Assembly: GCA_016801845.1 (NCBI GenBank)
Contig: CM028910.1
Location: 9,346,629-9,410,628, forward strand
Direction of reading: 5' to 3'
Length of the DNA: 64,000 nucleotides
Source: Polydactylus sextarius
Lineage: Eukaryota; Chordata; Actinopteri; Polynemidae
The first letter of the stretch is position 1. Each line of letters opens with the position of its first letter. Of this stretch, positions 14,501 to 23,989 are shown one piece after another. A model generated the notes under the pieces. It searched no databases. It was given only the letters and a program-made list of their open reading frames with translations, and was not told the origin of the DNA. The position numbers were made by a program, and so were the translations under genes.

Positions 14501-14600
14501 TTTGCGACAACAACAAGCGACAAAACTTCTACCTAGCTTAATTAGCAACGTGTTAGCTAACTGCTAGCTCTAGTTCTAAACCGCCGCTAAAACGCGCTAG
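11571..14600. other. Intergenic; candidate conserved block at 12,240-12,560
   Basis: No gene is supported. A-runs lie at 11,817-11,837 and 14,095-14,115. The stretch 12,240-12,560 (a pyrimidine tract followed by a compositionally even region containing CAATTAAAAGC, CAGATTAAG and GATTATGAC) resembles a vertebrate conserved non-coding element. A 40-codon open frame at 14,327-14,449 is described separately. Confidence 0.3.
14327..14449 (+). CDS. Possible small open reading frame, 40 codons, unrecognised
   Basis: ATG with A at -3 (GTAAAAATGT), then 40 codons beginning MWTNWFTYNFTGSVKQ and ending SLERSRNEVT before TGA. An acceptor-like TTTATTAACAG ends 16 bases upstream of the ATG, and the frame stays open through it. 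The composition is protein-like (aromatic N-terminus, acidic/polar C-terminal half), but a frame of this length is easily expected by chance and I know no family that matches. The neighbouring splice-like signals also suit a minus-strand non-coding transcript. Treat as a weak candidate. Confidence 0.15.
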   Translation: MWTNWFTYNFTGSVKQSEDLPVDYASLAVQSLERSRNEVT

Positions 14601-14605
14601 CTTAC

Positions 14606-14850
14606 CTGAATTAGCTCGTCAGCGAACAAAGGAACGACCACAGCACTTTTCAATAATTAGTTCAAGTTTAATTTTACAACCGCACCCGTTTTTGTCAATT
14701 ACATACTACATCACATGACTGAGTTAGAATTGGAGGTTTTCTTCCATTAGAGGAACTTAAATACATGTGAAATGTACAGAGAAGAAAAAAAACTAAGCCA
14801 CAGCTAAAGTTAAACGGACATTTATAGGCATGTCGTCACTGACGTCACAA
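14606..14850 (-). promoter_or_regulatory. Possible orphan promoter and first exon on the minus strand, with CRE
   Basis: A locally CpG-enriched stretch (AACCGCCGCTAAAACGCGC at about 14,579-14,597) sits next to a strong minus-strand donor: the complement of 14,601-14,612 reads GAATTCAG|gtaag with the boundary at 14,606. A perfect cAMP-response palindrome TGACGTCA lies at 14,840-14,847, where a proximal promoter element of such a transcript would be. No coding exon downstream (towards position 1) could be found. In human the neighbour 3' of KYAT3 is GTF2B, transcribed the same way, but no GTF2B-like exon is seen here. It may be a non-coding RNA promoter or chance. Confidence 0.25.
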
Positions 14851-15007
14851 ATCCACCTACGTACAAAAAGATAAATTCATTAAAAAAAAATATTTTCATT
14901 ATTCTGACAGGTTTCAAATATATTTTGATTCAACTCTCAATAACCATCAATTATATATTTTTTAATTTAATTAAATTTAAAGTTTCTTAAAATTTTAACA
15001 CCAAAGC

Positions 15008-15010
<3 letters not shown>

Positions 15011-15048
<38 letters not shown>
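15011..15048. repeat. (TA)n microsatellite
   Basis: About 19 uninterrupted AT units, 0.5 kb beyond the stop codon of kyat3, possibly within or just past its 3' UTR. Confidence 0.95.
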
Positions 15049-15053
<5 letters not shown>

Positions 15054-15543
15054 AGATTGTCCAGCTGTGAATCTTTTCATATTCTTAGATAAAGTTCTCA
15101 TATAAGGCACATGAAGCACAGACATAGCAAGCCTGAGAGTCATATGTAAATTAAATTTAATGTTTTCTAGGCCCATGATTCATCAGTGTGGTAAAGTCAT
15201 GTGAGTCAATGTAACAAAACACAAGCACATTAGGTTTCATTTTGTAAGAATTGCACCAATATGACCAAAACAGTCTTTCTTAACACAACACGTGTCTTTT
15301 GTCAAAGTCCAAGCAGCTGATTTCATACAACATTGTGTTCATATTTGGTCTACCTATGAAACAGGCTCAAACCTATCTATGAGTTTAACATTTCTATTTG
15401 TGTCTAATGAAAAAACCCTTAGCTAATAAAACCCCTTGGCTAATTTTGAACTAAACTACACAGTATGACACCAGGAATAAAAGGGTGTTGTTTGTGAGGA
15501 TTGTTGATATCTTGGTGAAGTCTTCAGACACTCCTGCAGTTCC

Positions 15544-18500
15544 TTAAATCTTACTCCAGTTCTTCAAGATGTTTCCTGCTGCATCCAGAGTGCTGTCTTG
15601 CTGTTTATGGAAAGACAAGTGGCGGTTATGAAATTTCTTGCTGTAGAAAAGAACAAATTACACCGCAGACAATATTTACCTTTACTACATGGTTTTAAAT
15701 GACCGGTTTCTGTATTTACCTTGATGAAGCAAAGACGAATATATTTCTCAAACTGCTTCTTGGATTCATCTCCAACAAATGCTGTAACAGGAATAGCTGC
15801 CAGTTTCTACAGAAAACAAAACTGTAGTTAGAATAGTAATTTTAAAAAGACATTAATTAAAGAATACTGGAATCAAGTCAATGATTTACCTTTTCTTTGA
15901 TCATCCACTTCACAAACTTGTAGTCATAGGCTTCATCGTCAACCATATGCGACAGGTCCAGATCTACAGACAGGACAGAGCAGGGATCAGTACCAACATA
16001 CAGTCTCACTGCTGATTCAGCTACACATTGGTAAAACTGGCATTTTACAGAGAAACCTTTGGATTCAATGCAAAAAAAAAAAAAAACTACTTTCTACATG
16101 ACTGATATTTTAAATTTCTTGTAACACAACTTAATATTTACTTTGGCTCATTCGCACGGAATTAGTTTTACCTGTGGGTGTCTGGTAATTTGTAAATAAC
16201 CCCCCACGTCTGTGTTTCTTGCGGTGCATTTGCACAGGATAAGCGATGTCTTTAATTTACTGGAATTTACTGACATCAAGGCCGGATATGATGTCAAAGC
16301 TGTGCTCATCATAACGTGTTGACACCTGCTCTGTCCAACATGCTGAACCAACAGTATCCCCAGGACAACATACTTTCCAAAACCCTTAGGCCTACATATC
16401 ACTGTTTGGGTTAAAATGATCACGTTTAATGTGGTATATAATCGTCATGGCAACAGTAAAAAAAATGTCAAAGCAGCAACGTGACCTGGGAACAGTGGGC
16501 AGTTGTCGGGATGACGGGTTGTCAGGGCGTTTACATTAAACCTATATTAAATAGTGCCTGACTACATCCGGCTACGCATGTCATCAACCTCAATAATCTC
16601 TGAAATTTCACTCTTCTGGTGGATCTGAGCTGCCGTTTCTGCGAATGCGTCTCTGTACTGTGTATGGAAATGACGAGACTACCCCCCAGTCACTGAGAAG
16701 CAGATTCGCACGGGACTAGTATTATCACAGGACGTCTGTGTTTGGTGAAATATAGTAGGTGATTTGTGGAGGAATTTTTACTTTACAAATTACAGACATG
16801 GCGCATTCACATGAGATTAAGATCACAGACATCCTCCGCAATTATTACAAATTACCAGATGTCACCAGGTAGAACTAATGCCATGCAAATAGGTTTTTAA
16901 TATATCTAATATATTTCCTCTCACTGTGAGTTCAAGTTTCTCTTGTACATGAATTGATAATCACCTGTTCAGTTTACCTCTGTAAAGCAAATAGCATCAA
17001 CATATAAAAGTTAAATTTTTTCAAAGGAACTTTGTGTGCGACTACACTGTAAATGTCTCTATTGTTTGCAGCAACTCACTGAGAGACGTAACGTCCACCA
17101 GCATGAAGTAGCCTCCTTCCGGGATGACGGGAGTCATACCAGCCTCTTGTATGATGGCAGCCATGCGGTTCCTCTTATCTTCCAGTTCTTCTGCCAGTGA
17201 GGAGAAGTAGCACTCAGACTGACCCATGAGCTCACAGTTCAGGAGCAAACCTTGTGCCACAGCCTCCTGGATTTATAGAAACGTGTCAAAACAAAAGCAG
17301 GTTTCAAATATTCTTTGCTCTTTGTTGTTTTTCTCAGATTTGTAGGAGCTTGTTGAGACTTGCCTGTAAAGGTGTGGGGCAGGTGTACAGAGTGTTCTGC
17401 ATGACTGTCTGAAGATGCTTTATCAAGTGTTCAGGTCCTATAGACCAACCAAGCTAGAAGACAAAGAAATTCCAACTCAGTGACATGAAGGAAACAACTG
17501 TTGACTGTTAAATAGTGTTTTAATTCACAGATTTCCTACCTTCCATCCAGTCACACTAAATGTTTTTCCAGCACTGCCGATGGTAACTGTCCTGTCCCAC
17601 ATTCCAGGTAGAGTGGCTGTAGAGGAAGAACATATAAATATGATTCAGTGTTTTCTGAACTGTGACGGTGTACACCGAGTGCGTACTCACTTTAAATGTG
17701 AAACATCAGACTGAAATCATTTCATCGCAGTGAAATCACATTTGACATGAGTCTATAAATGAAGGAGGTCTGTGAGTGGTGTCAACCAACCAAATCTTAA
17801 AGGGAATGATGTGTAGTCAGTTATGAGGCAGTAGCTGATGGAATAAATAGGTCCTTTAAATATATTGTGTTAATCTATTATCCAGTTAGTGACTGAGCCA
17901 GTTCTTGTCTGTGTCCCTCAGGCAAGCTGTTGGAGAGGGTTGGGATCTGTCAGAAAATCTCATGTTTCAGGCTGGTGACTAATGGTTTAGAAGCTCGGCC
18001 CAATAGCTTGGTGCCATTAGCATCTTAAGGGCTTGCAAGCACATGAGCAGTTGGCGGCATGTCCTAGCCACAGCAGCGCCCGAACGCCATGTTTACACCA
18101 ACGGCATAAAATAAGACGCACATAATCAGGTGTTCTTTGTGTGTCTACATGGGAGGCACAACGCTGAGTTGCAGGTCACCTGCAGTGCATAAGTTAAATA
18201 TGTATGACCCAGGAAAATGGATCTGGGATGCTAAAATTCAATTTGACTCACGTTTACGGGCATATAGCTCGAGTAAAACGTAATTACCCAGGCCTGTTCA
18301 GGCAGCTGGATTGATTGAAACAGGAGAATATCTGTTCAGTCACACACGTGAGACAGGTGAGTGAAAAACACAGCTGAGATAAATTCTGTGTGGATACACC
18401 ATAACTAGCTCTGCAAGTACAACAAGCTTACAGTTCTACCTTTTTTATCAATGAATGTATCTTGCTGTGTAGTGACATGGAATCAAAAACATTTGTTTCC

Positions 18501-21058
18501 CTGCAGAGATGCGCACATGTATAGGAGACAAATAAATACAGGTATGCAGAGATGAAAAAGTACCAATTTTGATATGCTGGTGGCCTTTGTAGATGAGCCA
18601 CTCATAAACCTCATCGCTGAAGCACAGAGTGTCGTGTTTATTGCAGAGGTCAGCGATCATCTGCAGCTCATCTCTGGTGAAAACCTGCAGGAGCAGAACA
18701 GAAAATACTGGAAGCACTTGACTTTTCTGACACGACAAGTAATCAACTGTTTATGACTGCAGTGTATACTTACTTTCCCTATAGGATTGTTGGGAGTATT
18801 GATGATGATGGCCTTTGTCTTCGAGTTGAACTTGCTGGAAAGCTCATCTGGATCAAGATACCAGTCAGCACTTGTGATGGTCTTTTTTCCAGACTTCTAA
18901 AACATTTCAGGAAATATTTTGTATAATGAGCCTTTTAAATTATTATCTGTCTCAGCTCAGAGCAGTAAAATATTTTAGGTATTAAAACTGTAAATATTTC
19001 AAACACCAGTGGCTTTAAGTTTAACTTACAAGGCGTAACGGAATCAACACGGGCTTGGCCCCTGCCATTCGTACCATAGGTACATAACAATCGAAGAAAG
19101 GTTCTATTATAATGACCTGCAGGAAGAAACATTACACAATAAATATACTGCAAATACTGCGAGCATGTTTATGAATGTAACCATTCTTGTAAAACCCAGT
19201 GAGAGCGATTAAAGTCCTCACCTCATCTCCCTCTTCTACCAGTGCCTGCATGGTGCTGAATAAAGACCCATAACCTCCAACTGTGACCAGGATTTCTTTG
19301 AAAGGATCAATCTGACGTCCATAGACCTTCCCATAAACCTGAGAAAGGGCTTTCACCAGAGACGGATGACCCTTTTAAAAGAACAGAATATATACATTAG
19401 AAATGTAGAGTTAATTTAACAAATCCGAACTCTTATGCTTATAGCAAATATTATAATGAATATTGTATCATAATGTAAATGTGGATTTTATACGGTTGCT
19501 CTTGTTCCAACATTTACAAACTGAGAACGATCATAAAGAGTTTTAGTTGGTCATTGAGCACAGTTAGAGACCGTAACCAATTACTGTGTGGTTGGTCCAC
19601 AGAGAACTTCCCTCACCTGAAAGCACCAATAAACTGAGCAATAACAATCTCACTTATTTACTACACATCACGCTGTGTGAGATGGACATAACACAGCCAA
19701 GATCTCAGACTGGACAATATCAGTTCAACAACTTGTCTACAGTCTTACAAAGCCTCTGGTGTACTGGTTCATCCTGTCATCTGTTGCAGCCTTCGCTAGC
19801 GCCTCCTTCACATAAGCAGGAGGGGGAATGTCTGGATAGCCTTGGCCAAGGTTGACGATGGATGGGTCTGCTGCCACAGAAGTAAACGCCACCCTGGAAT
19901 AACAAATGATGAAGAAATAAACAATGAACAGAACAGAGCTCACGAAACCAAACAGAAAATATTTTCGCAGCTGATGCACAAAGTCTGACCTGACAGCAGT
20001 AACTGGATGAAGATAATTCAAGATGATGACAAAAAAGTTCTTAAAACACTAAAAAGTTCTTAAAACACACAATCAACATTAGATATGTGTGTTTTCCTTG
20101 TATGTTGTTAATACATCAATATATTAAAAAGAAGAATACATGATGTAACCTAGGAGATTAACCCTAACCCTGTGAAAAATACAAATAGAGTAATAAAATT
20201 ATATCATATAAAATCCCCCAATTCCTTTAGACGGTCCAAGAATAAAGGGCCACTTTACTGCACAGATTAAAAGGCCTCGTCTGTGGTGGTGGTGATGTTT
20301 CATCGCTACAACCTTTACTACAGTCTGTACAAGATCAGAGGTAAGATTTAATCTTAACTGACCAATTATGACAGACTTTAGATTTCGGAAACTGATCAGA
20401 GGTTTGAGCTTCAGAACTCTTCTCCTTCTGTGTGATAAAAGCAAATGAAAGTTTTTCTTTCTTTCACATACCAGACATTTTTGTCCAGTCCCTCGATTCT
20501 TTTGGAGTGAGTGTGCCGAGATGTCATTATGTGCTGTGACAAAATATAAAAAAAAAAAAAAAAATACATTAGACCAAACAGAGCGTCTTATTAAGTCTTC
20601 AGTCACATTATATTTTAACTGTTTTTTGCAACAATAACTACAACTGCCAAGAGCCCAGAATAAAGAAAACACATAAGTGCACTTGTGCAACAATAAGTTT
20701 GGCAGAACTAAAATGATCTAACAGACCTGGACTTTGTTCAATGCTGTTGTAGCTATGGTGGCTGTCCCTGCATAAACTGAATCTATTATCCAGTAACTCC
20801 TCAACAACATTATACCAACAGGATTTAGCTTCCGTCTAGTTTTCTTAATAACATTCCAGCAGTCCATACAAGCAACAAAAATTTGTAACTGATCCTAAAT
20901 GATGTTAAGTCTTCTCTTTTAAACAAAAAGGAGCTAAATTCAAAGTGAAGTTTTTAAAGTGAACTAACCTGTGAAGTACAAAACCTTCGTCTGAAGCTGA
21001 TGTTAACCGAATGACATGCGTGTCTGGAGCAGTTGAGGACTTGACGTACTACGTTCAT
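15544..21058 (-). CDS. kyat3: Kynurenine aminotransferase 3 / cysteine-S-conjugate beta-lyase 2 (13 coding exons)
   Basis: A PLP-dependent class I transaminase that converts kynurenine to kynurenic acid, uses glutamine and other amino acids as donors, and cleaves cysteine S-conjugates. Coding exons, 5' to 3' on the minus strand: 20969-21058, 20472-20533, 19749-19893, 19222-19371, 19030-19116, 18774-18896, 18564-18684, 17540-17616, 17364-17453, 17080-17266, 15890-15963, 15720-15806, 15544-15600. They sum to 1,350 nt (449 residues plus TAA), with all phases matching; human KYAT3 has about 454. Motifs: NLGQGYPDI (about 65-73), VGGYGSLF (130-137), NTPNNPIGK (about 211-219), SDEVYEWL (242-249), Schiff-base Lys277 in GSAGKTFSVTGWK, and the carboxylate-binding Arg426 in YIRLCFIK. 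Exon 1 encodes an Arg-rich, acid-free start (SFRRRFCTSQ at 21-30), a likely mitochondrial presequence. A second in-frame ATG in exon 2 (HIMTSRHT) could give a cytosolic form. Intron 9 starts with GC, all others with GT. It is KYAT3 rather than KYAT1 because exon 1/2 and the NVW-ADPS region resemble KYAT3. Confidence 0.96.
16150..16890. mobile_element. Non-autonomous DNA transposon (MITE-like) in kyat3 intron 10
   Basis: The two ends are inverted copies of about 46 bp: the left begins ATTCGCACGGAATTAG and runs through CTGGTAATTTGTAA (16,150-16,195); the right (16,845-16,890) reads ATTTGCATGGCATTAG and CTGGTAATTTGTAA on the complement. The differences at the tip (CGCACGG versus TGCATGG) are what CpG decay produces. 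A further internal copy of the tip (ATTCGCACGGGACTAG, about 16,705-16,720) lies in the right half. No transposase is encoded. No clear target-site duplication was found, so the superfamily is not assigned. Confidence 0.7.
17620..18560. other. kyat3 intron 7, nothing recognised
   Basis: About 0.95 kb between coding exons 7 and 8. It is free of microsatellites and long open frames. No transposon ends were recognised, though its composition (several CpG-containing stretches at 17,990-18,290) differs from the other, AT-rich introns. Confidence 0.5.
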
Positions 21059-21059
21059 G

Positions 21060-21200
21060 CTGCGCAAAAACAGAGAGGTGAAAAATATGGTGAAAATTAT
21101 TTTGACTTTTTTTCGCGCTCTCCTGTGATAACTGGTAGCTGTTTTTACACTAGTTTGCTTCTATCACGCCTGTGCTCATACATAACGACTTAGCTTGCTG
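21060..21200 (-). other. Splice acceptor immediately before the kyat3 start codon
   Basis: The complement of 21,060-21,090 reads a pyrimidine-rich stretch ending CTGTTTTTGCGCAG, directly followed by C and the ATG (21,056-21,058). This is a good acceptor, so the coding exon probably starts at 21,059 and the rest of the 5' leader lies upstream in a separate exon. Confidence 0.55.
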
Positions 21201-21549
21201 TAAAGTCTGAATGCCCGACGCGCATTGTTACAGATCTGAACAACACATTATTTCCCAGGTGTGTCGTGATCTAAAAATAGCACTGAGAAGTGTTGATGTG
21301 CTGATGCATAAAGTGAACAAATGAACAAATAAATGTGACATTTTTTCTTGGTTGTTGAATCTATATTCTGTTGAACATAATGCTAAATAGTTTAGACAAA
21401 TTCTTCCATTGTGTCAATCTTTATCAGCTGATTAATCAAATGAAAATTAATAAACATTTTACTAATTCCAGTATCTCAACTGAACAGTTTTCACTTTCTT
21501 TATAGTATAAAATTAGTTTCCATACGTTTTCCCAAATACATACATACAT

Positions 21550-21552
21550 ATA

Positions 21553-21610
<58 letters not shown>
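21550..21610. repeat. Compound (TG)n(TA)n microsatellite
   Basis: About nine TG units followed by about nineteen TA units, in the region taken as the first intron of kyat3. Confidence 0.95.
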
Positions 21611-21612
<2 letters not shown>

Positions 21613-22203
21613 AAAGAATTAAACATCCACAATATATGCGTTATGTATATATAGAGTTATGAATAAAGGTAATGACAATGTAGAGGACTCTTTACTTTAT
21701 GTGGGAATAAATTCATATGCAGGAGAATTAGAGTGAGAAAATAGGTTTACATTATTGTGCTGTTGATCAAAGTAAACAATACGACTTTGTAAAACTACAA
21801 CAGGAGGTGGAGCCAGAGAGCGACTGAACGGCCCAGTACAGTCCTGGCACAGCTACAAACACGCACGCTGCTGCGGAGCCCGTTGAAATAACAGTATTAT
21901 CCCACACTGACAGGAAGGAAACAATGTCGGTGAACTCTCTCCTCTTCTGCTGAGGAGGGGAGAGTTTCACTCTGCTGCTGAACCACCATAAACACCCACG
22001 TTGTTGGTAAACCGTGCTAATGTTAGCTTCACCTCGTTGCACATCACCGGGCAAGTTGACGTAGCTGACACTGCTAACTAGCTTCAGCTAACATAGCAAC
22101 CATCAGTTATGGCTGATAAACAGGGTGCCTGTCGTGTTAACTGTGTTTGCCATCAGTCACAGTTATAGCAACTGTCAAAACTCCTTCTTTAAGTCACACG
22201 TAC

Positions 22204-22345
22204 CGTGTAGTTATTAGAGGTTAAGGCACCGCCATGTCTGCAACCACAACTTACTTGTTAGTGCTGTGTTGCACAAACAGAGCTCCAGGAGAGAGCAGCG
22301 GTCAGGAGGAGGAGACGACGTCACGGAGTGGAGCGGTGATGCGGC
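22204..22345 (-). promoter_or_regulatory. kyat3: Probable kyat3 promoter and non-coding first exon
   Basis: On the minus strand a strong donor (CTACACG|gtacgtgtg) falls with its boundary at 22,204, 1.1 kb upstream of the acceptor that precedes the kyat3 ATG. The sequence above it (to about 22,345) is CpG-enriched and carries a CRE-like CGTGACGTCG on the minus strand (about 22,317-22,326). An alternative donor (CAACGAG|gtgaag) lies near 22,035, within another GC-richer stretch (21,800-22,070). The transcription start cannot be fixed. The plus-strand frame at 22,234-22,431 has a good Kozak context but no recognisable protein. Confidence 0.45.
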
Positions 22346-23707
22346 CTTCAAAGTTGTCGGAAATTTGTAGCCACCAAAGAAAAATGAAATTACTTGACAA
22401 AGCAGTACAGCTTTTATTGATATTCAGATGATGGTACAAGTTGGAAAAGACAGAGCAACACTGCATTGTTTTTTCCAATTAGCAATTGGTTTTTATTGTA
22501 TGAATTATATAACTTCTATGTACAACTACACTATACAACCCCTCCAATTTATTAATTATCAATTTAAGATTTAAGATGTAATAGATTACCTGTTTAATTA
22601 TTTTTTGTTAGGCAAAGCCATTAAATGCCGTTCAATATTCAGCTTTAGAAAAGAGACTTGGACCGTTTTTTTTTGTTTTTTTTTTTTTCTTGTTATGAAA
22701 AAGGCATTAAATGTATTTTTTTACGTAGCAACCCTGAAGGCAGCACTGCCCCAGACTGGATGCACCATCTGTGGGGTGATGTCTGCCTGACTCACCTTCC
22801 ACAAAAATCTGAGGTTTTACACATCATGACTGAGACATATCATGTTTCTATCGGTTTTGTTTTGTTTATTCAAGCAAGGTCTGTTTATCGTCTTATTCTG
22901 GCCATTTAATGAATAGATTCCCAGTAATCCACCACTGTCAGGCCAAGCCAAACAGGCCCCCTACCCATAAATTCTTACCAGGCACAGTCCTTCATGCATT
23001 GTTGACATGACTGTGCCAAATCAAGCTCACAGCATGATGAGGCAAAACACATGTGCATTCTGCTCTGAAGATACGTTCTGCATTTTAGAAATGACAATAT
23101 GTTTATAACTAGACGGTTAATGTTGGAAGAAAGAAGCCGTACAGTTGATTAATTCTGCAATGCACAGGCACATTTTTGGAGCCAAAGTATATTTTATTGT
23201 AATGAGTGCAATCTCGGTACATTTCTCCAAAAGAAACAGCAAATTAAGCTTTTTTATAAAGCGTGTTTAAAACAAATAGAGTTAGGTAGACACATTAAGT
23301 GTGTTTGCTCAGATGCAAAATGTAGAGTTTCTTCATATTATTTCATAACCATTCTGCAGACAAAGTCAGAAACCATACTAGGTTTCTACCACAGACTGTT
23401 ATGAATGTGCCTAAGGCTTGGGAGTTTGGAAATGTTTAAGCTTGAGATCAGTTTTTGCACAAACAACATCTGTCCAGATGTTGGATAACAGAATGATATT
23501 AGTCAGCTCAAGTCTCTGTGCGATTTATCGGGATATCACTGCGTGCAGACCTGATGAGGACATGGTTTTCCATGTCTAGTTAATAACAGTGTCTAAAGGA
23601 ACCTATCGATACACCAAATGTGAATATTTAACATTGTGGGACCCTGTCAAAGATATACTGTCAATAGCAGCCAATCTTCTGGTTGGATTCATGATTGTTT
23701 TTAAGAT

Positions 23708-23745
23708 CTGGTTAACATGGATACAGCTGTATCCATGTTAACCAG
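23708..23745. repeat. Perfect 38-bp palindrome without spacer
   Basis: The left arm ctggttaacatggatacag is followed at once by its exact reverse complement. There are no mismatches and no spacer, and the symmetry stops abruptly on both sides. It is not a simple repeat, and no paired transposon ends were recognised around it. Confidence 0.95.
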
Positions 23746-23773
23746 TGACACTGTCCTTTCTGTAATGTTTTCA

Positions 23774-23801
23774 GCACACACACACACACACACACACACA
23801 C
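23774..23801. repeat. Short (CA)n tract
   Basis: About 14 CA units, followed by TTATATATATATG, 30 bp beyond the 38-bp palindrome. Confidence 0.9.
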
Positions 23802-23959
23802 TTATATATATATGATTAAGATCAATACTAAACTTTACCTTCCTGTCATTTAATCAATGAAAGCATTATCTTATTGATTTGAAGTACACTATTTAGTCCC
23901 TGTCTCACATAAAGCAAACATTAGGGAATGCTGAAAAATTATTAGAAGTGGAAAATTGG

Positions 23960-23989
23960 TCTTATACAAGCACCATGGCTTGTATAAGA
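23960..23989. repeat. Short inverted repeat (hairpin)
   Basis: TCTTATACAAGC, six bases (ACCATG), then the exact reverse complement GCTTGTATAAGA. It lies 215 bp from the 38-bp palindrome. Confidence 0.9.

Noticed and set aside
20199..20693. A 164-codon minus-strand frame overlapping kyat3 exon 2
   Set aside because: It runs through intron sequence in a different frame from the true exon (20,472-20,533) and includes a poly-Phe stretch from a homopolymer.
22234..22431. A 65-codon plus-strand frame with a good Kozak context (GCCGCCATGT)
   Set aside because: It lies in the probable kyat3 promoter island and resembles no protein. GC-rich islands often hold such frames.
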